Assembly: GCF_000235745.1 (NCBI RefSeq)
Contig: NZ_AGSX01000046.1
Span: 1 to 64,000, forward strand
Origin: Stutzerimonas stutzeri SDM-LAC
GTDB lineage: Bacteria > Pseudomonadota > Gammaproteobacteria > Pseudomonadales > Pseudomonadaceae
Direction: 5' to 3'
DNA length: 64,000 nt
Shown here: in pieces, positions 25,898 to 37,920 of the stretch
How positions within the stretch are numbered: the stretch's first letter is position 1
Layout: every line of letters begins with the position of its first letter
Notes under the pieces: generated by a model
Seen by the model: the letters and a program-made list of their open reading frames with translations, nothing else
Told to the model about the DNA's origin: nothing
Databases searched by the model: none
Program-made: the position numbers and the translations under genes

Positions 25898-26340
25898 GGC
25901 GAACCCGCGAACGATACCGCGTCGACCTGCTGGAGTTGCAGGCAGCATGCGAGGCGAACTACCTGCGTCTGATGCGCTTGCTGCCCGGAATGCGCAATCA
26001 TCCGGATACGCGTCGCATCGCCATGAGCCAGGGCGACCGGCTGCTCGGCGTGCTGGCGCTGACGGTGACCGAGAGCTGCCCCTACACCACCACCGTCCAG
26101 ATCAGTCAGCAGGACTGTCTGCCTTGGTTGCCGGCGCCGCAAATGGACGTACGGGTCTATCATGATGCGCGTATGGCTGAAGTGATCGGGGCGGAGAATG
26201 CCCGGCGTTTCCGCGGAATTTACAGCTATCCCAACGCGCAAATGCATCAGCCTGACGAGAAGAATCAGCTCAACCTGTTCCTCGGGGAATGGCTCGGTCA
26301 CTGCCTGGCGTGCGGCCATGAGCTTGAGTTTGTGCTTTAA
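25894..26340 (+). CDS. DUF1249 family protein (YqiB-like)
   Basis: Small conserved protein (148 residues) of the DUF1249/YqiB family, found between nudF and cpdA in many gammaproteobacteria. Recognisable stretches are YRVDLLELQAACEANYLRL and EKNQLNLFLGEWL. The ATG at 25894 is chosen because GGGAGG lies 7 bases before it and it overlaps the nudF stop; an ATG six bases earlier is too close to the ribosome site. No biochemical function is known to me. Confidence 0.85.
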   Translation: MRRTRERYRVDLLELQAACEANYLRLMRLLPGMRNHPDTRRIAMSQGDRLLGVLALTVTESCPYTTTVQISQQDCLPWLPAPQMDVRVYHDARMAEVIGAENARRFRGIYSYPNAQMHQPDEKNQLNLFLGEWLGHCLACGHELEFVL

Positions 26341-26493
26341 GTAGAGCAACGCACGCCTGAGGCGGTGCTGGCGTTGTGCTATGCATTGAAGTGCTCCCAA
26401 GCGGTTCTGTGATGGATGCCCGCATCGCGCGGTTTACCCCTGCAACGCCCAACGACCATAATTCTTCTGCGATTTCGCCAAAGGAGACGGGTC

Positions 26494-27309
26494 TTGGCTG
26501 CTGCGCCCTTCACTGATGAAAAAGACTCGGTCTTGCTGGTGCAACTGACCGACAGCCACCTGTTCGCCGAACCAGGCGGCAAGCTGTTGGGCATGGATAC
26601 GGCCGAGAGTCTGCAGCGTGTGGTCGATCTGGTTCTCGACGAGCAGCCGCGTATCGACCTGATGCTGGCGACAGGCGATCTATCCCAAGACGGCTCCCTT
26701 GCTTCCTATAAGCGATTTCGTCAGTTGTCCGAGCGTATCGACGCCCCGGTGCGCTGGTGTCCAGGCAACCATGACGAGTTGGCCCCGATGCAAGAGGCGA
26801 CCCGTGGCAGCGACATGATGAACCCTGTGCTGGATATCGGTAATTGGCGTGTCGTGATGCTTGACACCCTGGTTCCGGGATCGGTATTCGGCCTGCTTCG
26901 GCAGGAGCAGCTCGAACTGTTGGACGAGGCTTTGAGTGAAGCGCCGGAGCGGCATTATCTGGTTTGTTTGCATCATCACCCGGTAACCATCGGTAGTCGC
27001 TGGATGGATGGCATCGGACTGCATAATCGCGATGAGCTGTTCAGCGTCATCAATCGTCATCCGGGCGTGAAAGCCCTGCTTTGGGGGCATATTCATCAGG
27101 AGTTCGATGAGTCGCGAGATGGCGTGCGGTTGCTGGCAACACCTTCTACCGGTGTGCAGTTCACGCCCGGCAGCGAGGCGTTCGACGTGGACAAGCGGGC
27201 TCCAGGCTATCGCTGGTTGCGGCTTTACGCTGATGGCGTACTGGAAACCGGCGTCTCGCGGGTAGTAGGCGTCGATTTCGAGATCGACTACAGCGTCAAA
27301 GGGTATTGA
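26494..27309 (+). CDS. cpdA: 3',5'-cyclic-AMP phosphodiesterase CpdA
   Basis: Class III calcineurin-like phosphodiesterase (271 residues) with the full metal-site set: LTDSHLF, ATGDLSQDG, GNHDE, HHHP and GHIHQE. It hydrolyses cAMP and so tunes Vfr/CRP signalling. The TTG at 26494 is the likely start, with AAGGAGA at ideal distance; in-frame sequence upstream is unlike the family. The rare start may limit its level. Gene order nudF-DUF1249-cpdA-yqiA-parE is conserved. Confidence 0.93.
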   Translation: MAAAPFTDEKDSVLLVQLTDSHLFAEPGGKLLGMDTAESLQRVVDLVLDEQPRIDLMLATGDLSQDGSLASYKRFRQLSERIDAPVRWCPGNHDELAPMQEATRGSDMMNPVLDIGNWRVVMLDTLVPGSVFGLLRQEQLELLDEALSEAPERHYLVCLHHHPVTIGSRWMDGIGLHNRDELFSVINRHPGVKALLWGHIHQEFDESRDGVRLLATPSTGVQFTPGSEAFDVDKRAPGYRWLRLYADGVLETGVSRVVGVDFEIDYSVKGY

Positions 27310-27323
27310 GCGCTGCGGTAGCC

Positions 27324-27399
27324 GTAAGAGCGGGCCATGCCCGCGAAGGCTTTCTGCTTCTGGATATGGTCCTGATTCGCAGGCATGGCCAGCTCCTAC
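27324..27399 (+). repeat. Inverted pair of REP elements (REPIN-like)
   Basis: One copy (GTAAGAGCGGGCCATGCCCG, 27324-27343, then CGA) faces a second in reverse (27377-27399, ending GGCCAGCTCCTAC), about 30 bases apart. The arrangement matches Pseudomonas REP doublets. It fills much of the cpdA-yqiA gap. Confidence 0.75.
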
Positions 27400-27495
27400 G
27401 ATCAGTTCCTGCAGTCAGTTCAGCGGAGAGCGTGCTTGCCGGAGGCCGCGGCTGCCTAGTAGCCTTCCCATCCTTTGTCAGTCCAGCGAATCAGC

Positions 27496-28113
27496 ATGAC
27501 CCGCGAACAGCCCACCATTCTTTATATGCATGGCCTCAACAGTTCACCGTTGTCGCGGAAAGCCAGCCAGCTGACGGCGGCGCTGAGTCGCCTGAATCTG
27601 ACGGCCTCGCTGCAGGTCCCGGCGCTGCATCATCATCCGCGTCAGGCTATTGCGCAGCTCGAGACGGCGATTGCGGAGCTGGGCCGCCCGCTGCTGGTCG
27701 GCAGCTCCCTTGGCGGCTACTATGCGACGCACCTTGCCGAGCGCCATGGTCTCAAGGCCCTGCTTATAAATCCGGCCGTCGCACCACACCGCCGTTTCGA
27801 CGGTTATCTGGGGCCGCAGACCAACCTCTACACGGGCGAAGTGTGGCAGCTCACTGAAGACCACGTGACCGCGCTGGCCGAGCTGGAGACGCCCGCACCC
27901 GAGGATGCCGAGCGCTATCAGGTCTGGCTGCAGACTGCGGACGAGACACTGGACTACCGCCAGGCAGCGGATTTCTATCAGGGTTGTGCGCTGCGCATCC
28001 AGGCCGGCGGTGATCATGGCTTTCAGGGCTTTGCCGAGCGCCTTCCCGCGCTGCTGGCGTTCGCCGGTTTTGATCCGGCGCGCTTCGTCGAACTCGACTT
28101 CACCGATATATAA
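27496..28113 (+). CDS. yqiA: YqiA-like esterase
   Basis: Alpha/beta hydrolase (205 residues) of the YqiA/YcfP family, with the nucleophile elbow GSSLGGYYA, the FLHG-equivalent YMHGLNSSP near the N-terminus and a late His in AGGDHGFQG. E. coli YqiA is an esterase with short acyl substrates. The ATG at 27496 is used; a TTG seven codons earlier has no ribosome site either. Located 18 bases before parE as in many gammaproteobacteria, and possibly co-transcribed with it. Confidence 0.88.
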   Translation: MTREQPTILYMHGLNSSPLSRKASQLTAALSRLNLTASLQVPALHHHPRQAIAQLETAIAELGRPLLVGSSLGGYYATHLAERHGLKALLINPAVAPHRRFDGYLGPQTNLYTGEVWQLTEDHVTALAELETPAPEDAERYQVWLQTADETLDYRQAADFYQGCALRIQAGGDHGFQGFAERLPALLAFAGFDPARFVELDFTDI

Positions 28114-30994
<2,881 letters not shown>

Positions 30995-30998
<4 letters not shown>

Positions 30999-31522
30999 GT
31001 CAGCCTGCCGGGCGTCGCGCCGGGCGCATCATGCTGGTCCTGGCCTGGGGGGCTGGGTTGCTGCTGGCCACGCGGTTTTTTTCGGAATGGGAGCAGAGCC
31101 GTTTTAATCCCAATCGCGAACCGGTGTCGGTCATCCAGGGCGAGCAGATAGCGGTGCACCTGGACAGCAACCCACAGGGGCATTTCGTGGCCGATGGCCA
31201 GATCAATGGCAAGACAGTGACCTTTCTGCTGGACACCGGCGCCACCGATGTCGCGATTCCCGCCGAGCTGGGCGATCGCCTCGGCCTGCCTCGCGGCGCT
31301 CCGGTGATGCTGCACACCGCTAACGGGCAAACCACCGGTTACCGCACCGTGCTGGACAGCCTTGCTCTTGGCGACATTCTGCTGCACGACGTACGTGCCA
31401 TCGTGGCGCCCGGCTTCGGCGGTGAGCAGATCCTGCTCGGCATGAGTGCCCTGAAACAACTCGAATTCACCCAGCGCGCCGGCACTCTGGTGCTGCGCCA
31501 ACACGCCACGGATCGACCATGA
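30995..31522 (+). CDS. Membrane-anchored retropepsin-like aspartic protease
   Basis: Single-domain clan AA aspartic protease (175 residues). One N-terminal membrane helix (residues about 10-25) is followed by a domain with the catalytic [10 protein letters not shown] motif near residue 77 and an [13 protein letters not shown] segment that forms the second conserved loop. As in retropepsins, one Asp per chain means it should act as a dimer, with the active domain outside the inner membrane. GTG start overlaps the previous stop, and its own stop overlaps the parC ATG. Substrate unknown. Confidence 0.85.
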
Positions 31523-33768
31523 GCGAAACTATCGACCTGAGCCTGGACGGCGTAGAGCGGCGCTCGCTCGCCGACTTCACCGAGCAGGCTTACCTGAATT
31601 ACTCGATGTACGTGATCATGGATCGCGCACTGCCGCATATCGGCGACGGGCTCAAGCCTGTGCAGCGGCGCATCATCTATGCGATGAGCGAGCTGGGGCT
31701 GAACGCCGATTCGAAGCACAAGAAGTCGGCGCGGACGGTGGGTGACGTGCTCGGCAAGTTCCACCCTCACGGTGATTCGGCCTGCTACGAAGCCATGGTG
31801 CTGATGGCCCAGCCATTCAGCTATCGCTACACCTTGGTCGACGGTCAGGGTAACTGGGGCGCGCCGGACGATCCCAAGTCCTTTGCTGCCATGCGTTACA
31901 CCGAAGCACGACTGTCGCGCTACTCCGAGGTCTTATTGTCCGAGCTGGGGCAGGGGACTGTGGAGTGGGTGCCGAACTTCGACGGTACCCTCGACGAACC
32001 GGCGACACTGCCGGCGCGTCTGCCCAACCTGCTGCTCAACGGCACCACTGGCATAGCCGTGGGCATGGCCACCGACGTGCCGCCGCACAATCTGCGCGAA
32101 GTCGCTGCCGCCTGCGTGCGCCTGCTCGACGAGCCCGATACGACTGTTGAACAGCTCTGCGAGCATGTGCAAGGCCCGGACTATCCGACCGAGGCGGAGA
32201 TCGTCACGCCCCGTGCCGATCTGTTGAAGATTTACGAAACCGGCCGAGGTTCGGTGCGGATGCGTGCGGTATATCGCGTCGAGGACGGCGATATCGTGGT
32301 TACCTCGCTGCCACATCAGGTGTCCGGTTCCAAGGTGCTGGAGCAGATCGCCGCGCAGATGCAGGCGAAGAAGCTGCCGATGGTGGCCGATCTGCGTGAC
32401 GAGTCGGATCACGAAAATCCTTGCCGGATCGTCATCATCCCGCGCTCCAACCGGGTAGCTGCCGACGAATTGATGCAGCACCTGTTCGCTACCACCGAGC
32501 TGGAGTCGAGCTACCGGGTCAATACCAACGTCATCGGCCTGGATGGCCGACCGCAGGTGAAGAACCTCAGGGTGCTGCTCAGCGAGTGGCTGACCTACCG
32601 CATCGGTACCGTCCGCCGACGCCTGCAGTTCCGTCTGGACAAGGTAGAACGGCGCCTGCATCTGTTGGAAGGTTTGCTGGTTGCCTTTCTCAACCTCGAC
32701 GAGGTGATCCATATCATCCGTACCGAGGATCAGCCCAAGCCTGTGTTGATGGCGCGTTTCGAGCTCTCCGAGCTGCAGGCCGATTACATCCTCGACACCC
32801 GCTTGCGCCAGTTGGCGCGGCTGGAAGAAATGAAGATTCGCGGTGAGCAGGACGAGCTGGCCAAGGAGCGCGATAAGTTGCTGGCGTTGCTCGGCAGCGA
32901 AGCCAAGCTGAAGAAGCTGGTGCGCAAGGAGCTGATCGCCGACGCCGAGACCTACGGCGACGACCGCCGCTCGCCGATCGTGGCGCGCGCCGAAGCCCGC
33001 GCGCTTTCGGAAAACGAGTTGTTGCCTTCCGAACCAGTCACCGTGGTGATTTCCGAGAAGGGCTGGGCGCGCTGCGCCAAGGGCCACGACATCGACGCCA
33101 CCGGGCTGTCCTACAAGGCTGGCGACGGTTTCAGAGCGGCCGCTGCAGGGCGCTCCAATCAGTACGCCGTGTTCATCGATTCGACCGGGCGCAGCTATTC
33201 GCTGGCAGCCCATTCGCTGCCCTCGGCCCGGGGTCAGGGCGAGCCGCTCACCGGACGCCTGGCGCCACCTCCGGGCGCCGGTTTCGAGTGCGTCCTGCTG
33301 CCCGATGACGACTCGCTGTATGTCATCGCCTCCGACGCCGGCTACGGTTTCGTGGTCAAGGGTGAAGACCTGCAGGCGAAGAACAAGGCGGGCAAAGCAT
33401 TGCTGTCGTTGCCGGCCGGTGCGCGAGTCGTCGCGCCACGGCCGCTGAAAAGCCGCGACCAGGACTGGCTGGCGGCCGTTACGACCGAGGGGCGTTTGCT
33501 GGTATTCCCGATCCGCGACTTGCCGCAGCTGGGCAAGGGCAAAGGCAACAAGATCATCGGCATTCCGGGTGACCGGGTTGCCAGCCGTGAGGAGTATCTG
33601 ACGGATCTCGCCGTGCTGCCGGAAGGAGCGACGCTGGTCTTGCAGGCCGGCAAGCGAACCCTTTCGCTGAAGAGCGATGATCTGGAACACTACAAGGGCG
33701 AGCGCGGGCGGCGTGGCAACAAGCTGCCACGCGGCTTCCAGCGAGTGGATGCGCTGCTGGTCGAGTAA
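31519..33768 (+). CDS. parC: DNA topoisomerase IV subunit A
   Basis: Cleavage subunit of topoisomerase IV (749 residues). The N-terminal breakage domain has [12 protein letters not shown], the [11 protein letters not shown] helix, and RYTEARLS with the catalytic Tyr; a C-terminal beta-pinwheel follows from about residue 490. The quinolone-determining positions are Ser87 and Glu91, the susceptible form. The ATG overlaps the protease stop (ATGA), so parE and parC are linked by three overlapping junctions. Confidence 0.97.
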   Translation: MSETIDLSLDGVERRSLADFTEQAYLNYSMYVIMDRALPHIGDGLKPVQRRIIYAMSELGLNADSKHKKSARTVGDVLGKFHPHGDSACYEAMVLMAQPFSYRYTLVDGQGNWGAPDDPKSFAAMRYTEARLSRYSEVLLSELGQGTVEWVPNFDGTLDEPATLPARLPNLLLNGTTGIAVGMATDVPPHNLREVAAACVRLLDEPDTTVEQLCEHVQGPDYPTEAEIVTPRADLLKIYETGRGSVRMRAVYRVEDGDIVVTSLPHQVSGSKVLEQIAAQMQAKKLPMVADLRDESDHENPCRIVIIPRSNRVAADELMQHLFATTELESSYRVNTNVIGLDGRPQVKNLRVLLSEWLTYRIGTVRRRLQFRLDKVERRLHLLEGLLVAFLNLDEVIHIIRTEDQPKPVLMARFELSELQADYILDTRLRQLARLEEMKIRGEQDELAKERDKLLALLGSEAKLKKLVRKELIADAETYGDDRRSPIVARAEARALSENELLPSEPVTVVISEKGWARCAKGHDIDATGLSYKAGDGFRAAAAGRSNQYAVFIDSTGRSYSLAAHSLPSARGQGEPLTGRLAPPPGAGFECVLLPDDDSLYVIASDAGYGFVVKGEDLQAKNKAGKALLSLPAGARVVAPRPLKSRDQDWLAAVTTEGRLLVFPIRDLPQLGKGKGNKIIGIPGDRVASREEYLTDLAVLPEGATLVLQAGKRTLSLKSDDLEHYKGERGRRGNKLPRGFQRVDALLVE

Positions 33769-33824
33769 GCCACTGAATCGGAGACGGCTTAGAGGCTGGC
33801 TTCTGATGGAGGTTTCGCGGAAGA

Positions 33825-33959
33825 TAGCCGCCTTTCGATTTTCCGATTTGCGACGCGGCGGCTGCAATCGCCGGCTGCGTCGCCGGCTAAAAAACAATCA
33901 GCGCGGTGGTTAGCGGTAAGTGACGGCTGCGGTGCGAACAGCTAGCCGCCTTGCGATTT
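33825..33959. repeat. Hairpin and direct repeats after parC
   Basis: The 218-base gap after parC holds a near-palindrome with 7-bp outer arms (GCGACGC 33850-33856, GCGTCGC 33877-33883) and GC-rich inner pairing, plus two copies of a direct repeat (TAGCCGCCTTTCGATT at 33825 and TAGCCGCCTTGCGATT at 33943). No T run follows on the plus strand. It may end parC transcription or be a degenerate repeat element. Confidence 0.5.
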
Positions 33960-33986
33960 CGCCCCAGCCCCGGTGCAAAGGTAGAG

Positions 33987-34682
33987 ATGAACGTGCGACG
34001 CTTCACAACTTTTTTGCTACTTGCCTGTGCCGGCCTGGCCGGCTGTGTCACCCAACCCGTGCCGATGTATCGCCTCGACAACGGCAATGTGGAGATGCCA
34101 GCGCAAGCGGAAGATGGCGCTGCGGTCCTGTTGGGGCCGGTGAAGTTGGCCGATTATCTGCAGCACGACGCCTTGCTGCAGCGGCTTCCGGATGGGAGCC
34201 TCGCCGCTGATGACCAGCAGGCGCGCTGGGCGGGAAATCTGCAAGGCGACGTCAACCAGTTGCTGTTACGCCAACTGGCTTCACGTTTGAAGACCCAGAG
34301 CCTGGAGCTGAGCCCGGGCAGCAAGGGCTTCGACCCCGACATTCGTATCGAGCTTGAAATCACCCGCCTGGATTCTGGTCCGCAGCATCCGGCAGTGCTG
34401 GAAGCGCAGTGGCGCTTGCTGGACGGGCAGGGTAAACGGCAGAGCAGTCGTCTGGTTCGGTTGCAGGAGGAGCATCAGGGCAGCACAACCGATCAGGTGC
34501 GGGCGCAAAGCCTGCTTCTGCAGCGGCTTAGCGAAATGATGGCGAGCGCCGTAAAGCCGATAATGGTAGCCAAGACGCGCACCAGGCGCAGCGTCAGTAA
34601 AGCGCCGAGCAAACCGGAGGCGCCCCCGGCAATCCCCGCGGCAGAACCGATCAGAACCGACCTGGAAGTGTTTCGCTTCTAA
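33987..34682 (+). CDS. PqiC-family (DUF330) auxiliary lipoprotein
   Basis: Lipoprotein (231 residues) with a signal ending in LAGC and the ABC-transport auxiliary (PqiC/DUF330) pattern: LGPVKLADYLQ near residue 48, DVNQLLLRQLA and DIRIELEITRL. PqiC proteins partner MCE-type lipid transporters (PqiAB), but no pqiA or pqiB lies here, so this is an orphan copy. The ATG at 33987 follows GTAGAG. The C-terminal 45 residues are a basic, Pro-rich tail of unclear role. Confidence 0.75.
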   Translation: MNVRRFTTFLLLACAGLAGCVTQPVPMYRLDNGNVEMPAQAEDGAAVLLGPVKLADYLQHDALLQRLPDGSLAADDQQARWAGNLQGDVNQLLLRQLASRLKTQSLELSPGSKGFDPDIRIELEITRLDSGPQHPAVLEAQWRLLDGQGKRQSSRLVRLQEEHQGSTTDQVRAQSLLLQRLSEMMASAVKPIMVAKTRTRRSVSKAPSKPEAPPAIPAAEPIRTDLEVFRF

Positions 34683-34699
34683 GGGCGTTATGCCTGGAT

Positions 34700-34876
34700 G
34701 AAAGAGCTTTCGCGGCCATCAGCCGCTCCTACCATGTCGGGATCAAGCCCGCGAAGCCAAAGGTGCGTTTTCGCGGCCATCGACCGACTCCTACCCATGT
34801 CGCGACCACCCCCCCGCGAACCCGAAGGCCCTTTCGTGAGCACGGACTTACCGTAGGGCGGGCCATGCCCGCGAAC
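34700..34876. repeat. Cluster of REP elements
   Basis: At least three REP copies fill the space between two converging genes: two reversed ones (CGCGGCCATCAGCCGCTCCT at 34711, and a diverged copy around 34771-34795) and a forward one (GTAGGGCGGGCCATGCCCGC at 34853, then GA). A further degenerate CATGTCGGGATCAAGCCCGC (34733) looks like half of another. The copies differ in the palindromic arms, but each arm still pairs with its partner. Confidence 0.8.
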
Positions 34877-34906
34877 AATGCCGAGGCGCCTTTCGGTCCG
34901 TAGCCG

Positions 34907-36457
34907 TTAGCTACGGCTGCGCAGCTCGTGCATGCGAGCGAGCTGCCGCTCCAGTAGCGATGGGTAGGGTTCGAGCAGCCGCTCAACGCAGCAGGCGCCC
35001 TCTGGACTGGCGATGGGACGGATACGAGCGCGCTGGCGAATCAGGCTGTCATCGCCAATCCCTCGTTCAACCAACAACAGGTTACGGCTGTGTTGGGACA
35101 TGGCTAGCGCGGCTTGTGCTGGCTCGCTGAGCAGAAGGTCGCCCTGGCTCAGTTCATAAAGCCCTTCGCCTTGAGTGAGCCCGAGTTGCAGTTGCAAGGT
35201 GATGCCGCTATCAGCGACTTCGATCTGCAAGGCGTGGCCCAGTGCGCGCATCAGCTCGCCACAGCAAAGCGCATGGGTCAGGTAGTTCTGCTCATCGTCC
35301 TGGCTGTGGAAGAGCATCAAACTGCTGCCGTCGTTGAGCGTATGCAGTTCGGCCTGATACAGAGTCGAAGCCTGCTGCAGACAGTCGCTGTAGCGCTGCA
35401 GCAGCTCGGTCAGCTGTGCGCGTGGCAGGCGGCGCAGTTGCTCCTGAGCACCGAGCTGAATCGCCAGCACGCCGCTTTTGCCCGTCGTGGCTGGCGCTGC
35501 GGAGGGGGGCACTGCCGGTGCGGGGGCAGGCGCTGGCTGCGACTTGGGCTCATCGAAGGGCGGATCGTCATCGAAGTCATCGTCGAATGAGTCATCGGTG
35601 ACAGCATCGTCCGTCGGCAGGCTCCCAGCCGCATCGTCGAGATGGCTCCGAAGATCCGTGTCAGAACGTTCGTAGTCGTTGACCGGACCGGCGACAGGCA
35701 CCTCGAAATGCGCCGAATAGAGATCCTCCATGCTGTCGTCCAGCTCGATTTCCGGCTCTGGCTTCTCGGGGACCAGGCGTGCCTGCAGCTGCCGCGCCAG
35801 TTCACCGATCTCATCTTGCCTGCCCGCACCGGGCGCCGGATCATCGGGGTCGCGCAACCACAGACGCAACTGCATCAAGGGGAGGGACAGCTGCCGGCCA
35901 AGGCGCATGCTGAGCGTCAGCGTAAGCGCCAGCAGGATCAGGCTGAGCAAGCCCATGCTTTGCAGGCTGATGGTCATCGGCTGTTGGAATTGCTGCATAT
36001 CGAGGCTGATGCGCAAGTGCCCTGCAATCACCTCCTGAAAACTGATGGGGGTGGAGTAAAGGCCTTCCTCATCACCCAGCAGATTTCGCTGCGGGCGCGC
36101 GCCGGACTCCGCCAGCACGCGGTTGTCGACGCTGTAGATTGCTGCGTGCGCCACCAGCGGGTTCTTCACCAGGTTGCTCAGCAGGACATTGAGGCTAAGG
36201 ATGTCGTTGGCGACCAGCAGATCCGTTGCCGAGGAGGCCGTCTGGGTGATCAGGCTTTGGCCGAGGGCATCGGCCTGCTGTTCCATGGCATGCTTGAACT
36301 GCATGCCCATGACCCAGGCGTAGATGATCAAGGCCAGCGCGACCAACAGTAGCGTGTGGCTGGCTACCCGCAGAACCAGCGGAACACGACGCTGGCGCAG
36401 TGCACGGTAGATCAGCAGGAAGAAATTGTCGGGTTTGACGGATGCGGGCCGGTTCAC
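34907..36457 (-). CDS. AhpA/YtjB-like membrane protein with a cyclase-like domain
   Basis: Conserved Pseudomonas protein (516 residues) divergent from serB. It has two membrane helices (about residues 28-48 and 165-185) enclosing a periplasmic sensor-like part, a cytoplasmic linker rich in Asp and Pro (about 265-330), and a C-terminal domain that resembles the class III nucleotide-cyclase fold. Of the two metal aspartates in cyclases, the first is missing (QLGAQ in place of FADI) while the second survives in LNDGSSLMLF, so catalysis is doubtful. E. coli YtjB/SmpB sits in the same place beside serB. Role unknown. Confidence 0.78.
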   Translation of the reverse strand: MNRPASVKPDNFFLLIYRALRQRRVPLVLRVASHTLLLVALALIIYAWVMGMQFKHAMEQQADALGQSLITQTASSATDLLVANDILSLNVLLSNLVKNPLVAHAAIYSVDNRVLAESGARPQRNLLGDEEGLYSTPISFQEVIAGHLRISLDMQQFQQPMTISLQSMGLLSLILLALTLTLSMRLGRQLSLPLMQLRLWLRDPDDPAPGAGRQDEIGELARQLQARLVPEKPEPEIELDDSMEDLYSAHFEVPVAGPVNDYERSDTDLRSHLDDAAGSLPTDDAVTDDSFDDDFDDDPPFDEPKSQPAPAPAPAVPPSAAPATTGKSGVLAIQLGAQEQLRRLPRAQLTELLQRYSDCLQQASTLYQAELHTLNDGSSLMLFHSQDDEQNYLTHALCCGELMRALGHALQIEVADSGITLQLQLGLTQGEGLYELSQGDLLLSEPAQAALAMSQHSRNLLLVERGIGDDSLIRQRARIRPIASPEGACCVERLLEPYPSLLERQLARMHELRSRS

Positions 36458-36617
36458 AGAGCGCGGCTCTACTCTTGAGGAAAGTGGCGCGCAGTATACG
36501 GAAAGCGCTGTGGGGGCTAAAGGTCATCGGTCAAAGCAGACGAATTGCAGGCGCGCTAAAGCAAATGTGGATTGGAAACTGGTGCGGTGAGGCAGCGTTC
36601 AGCGACAGTCCTGCTGT

Positions 36618-36625
36618 TATAGAAT
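36618..36625 (+). promoter_or_regulatory. Candidate -10 element for serB
   Basis: The string TATAGAAT lies 30 bases before the TTG start of serB, in the divergent gap. A -35 partner is weak (TTCAGC at 16-base spacing). Position and sequence fit a sigma-70 -10 box with a short leader; not proven. Confidence 0.4.
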
Positions 36626-36654
36626 GCCCGTCTTCTTTACATGGGAGCTGCGCC

Positions 36655-37869
36655 TTGCGCGAAATCGTCCTGATTAACATCACTGGGGAAGACCGCCCCG
36701 GGCTGACCGCGGCAATCACCGGCGTACTCGCTCAAGGTGGTGTGAATATTCTGGATATCGGTCAGGCCGTGATCCACGACACCCTGTCGTTTGGCATTCT
36801 GGTGGAAATACCTGATACCGAACGTGCTTCTTCTGTCCTCAAGGACGTGCTGTTCATGGGGTATAAACATGACCAGCAGGTGCGCTTCACGCCCGTTGCG
36901 GAGGCAGACTACCAGCAGTGGGTGGCCGGGCAGGGCAAGCCCCGGCACATCGTCACGCTACTGACCCGCAAGGTGACTGCCGAGCAGTTGCAGCGGGTTA
37001 GCTCAATTACTGCCAAGTATGGGCTGAACATCGATCACATAGATCGGCTTTCGGGTCGCCAGCCGCTGGATATGCCGGAGGAACTGGGCAAGGGCTGTAT
37101 CGAATTTTCGGTTCGCGGCGAGCCTGCCGATACCGCTGCGCTGCGCGCAGAGTTTCTCAGTGTGGCGCAGGAGCTCAACGTCGACATCGCGTTTCAGCGT
37201 GACTCGGTTTTCCGGCGTAATCGCCGGCTGGCGGTGTTCGACATGGATTCGACGCTGATCGAGGCGGAAGTCATCGACGAGCTGGCCAAGGTGGCAGGGG
37301 TTGGTGATCAGGTGTCGGAAATCACCGAACGCGCGATGCGCGGCGAGTTGGACTTTCGCGCGAGCTTCCGCGAGCGCCTGGCATTGCTCGAAGGTCTTGA
37401 GGAGCGCGCGCTGGCAGAAGTGGGTGCCCGGCTCAGGCTCACCGAAGGCGCCGAGCTGCTGTTCGCCGAGCTGAAGCGCCTCGGCTACAAGACCGCGATT
37501 CTCTCGGGCGGCTTCACCTATTTTGCCAAACAGCTGCAAGCCAGACTGGGCATCGATTACGTCTATGCCAACGAGCTGGAGATAGTCGATGGCAAGCTCA
37601 CCGGTGTCGCTCAGGAGCCCATTGTCGACGCGCAGCGCAAGGCCGATCTGCTCCGCGAGCTGGCGGAGCGGGAAGGTTTGCGGTTGGAGCAAACCATTGC
37701 CGTCGGCGACGGTGCCAATGACCTGCCGATGCTCGGCTTGGCGGGGTTGGGTGTCGCCTTCAGAGCCAAGCCACTGGTCAAGCAGTCGGCCAAGCAGGCT
37801 ATCTCGACCTTGGGTTTGGACGGAATTCTTTACTTGCTTGGCTTCCGCGACCGTGAAGGAACGGAATAG
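36655..37869 (+). CDS. serB: Phosphoserine phosphatase
   Basis: Last enzyme of serine synthesis (404 residues): two N-terminal ACT-like regulatory domains (starting REIVLINITGEDRPGLTAA) and a C-terminal HAD phosphatase with FDMDSTLIEAEVIDELA, SGGFTYFA and GDGANDLPML. The TTG at 36655 is taken as start because GGGAG precedes it and the protein begins as in other pseudomonads; the longer in-frame extension upstream runs into the opposite gene's control region. It ends at a bidirectional hairpin. Confidence 0.94.
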   Translation: MREIVLINITGEDRPGLTAAITGVLAQGGVNILDIGQAVIHDTLSFGILVEIPDTERASSVLKDVLFMGYKHDQQVRFTPVAEADYQQWVAGQGKPRHIVTLLTRKVTAEQLQRVSSITAKYGLNIDHIDRLSGRQPLDMPEELGKGCIEFSVRGEPADTAALRAEFLSVAQELNVDIAFQRDSVFRRNRRLAVFDMDSTLIEAEVIDELAKVAGVGDQVSEITERAMRGELDFRASFRERLALLEGLEERALAEVGARLRLTEGAELLFAELKRLGYKTAILSGGFTYFAKQLQARLGIDYVYANELEIVDGKLTGVAQEPIVDAQRKADLLRELAEREGLRLEQTIAVGDGANDLPMLGLAGLGVAFRAKPLVKQSAKQAISTLGLDGILYLLGFRDREGTE

Positions 37870-37872
37870 CTG

Positions 37873-37910
37873 AGCTGGAAGCTAAGCGGTTGAGGCTTTA
37901 GCTTCCAGCT
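37873..37910. terminator. Bidirectional hairpin between serB and the dehydrogenase
   Basis: Perfect 13-bp inverted repeat (AGCTGGAAGCTAA and TTAGCTTCCAGCT) around a 12-base loop, placed between converging genes. There is no strong T tract, but position and stem suggest a shared transcription stop. Confidence 0.65.
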
Positions 37911-37920
37911 GCGGCTTGTC

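Noticed and set aside
33850-33890. Intrinsic terminator for parC
   Set aside because: The stem is followed by TAAAAAAC on the plus strand, so the RNA would have A instead of U after the hairpin.
31933-33897. 654-codon antisense frame over parC
   Set aside because: Composition-driven shadow frame; the plus-strand parC has all family motifs through the same region.
36442-36654. Longer SerB with an N-terminal extension
   Set aside because: The extra 71 codons are unlike SerB, cross the divergent promoter area, and the TTG at 36655 has a proper ribosome site.
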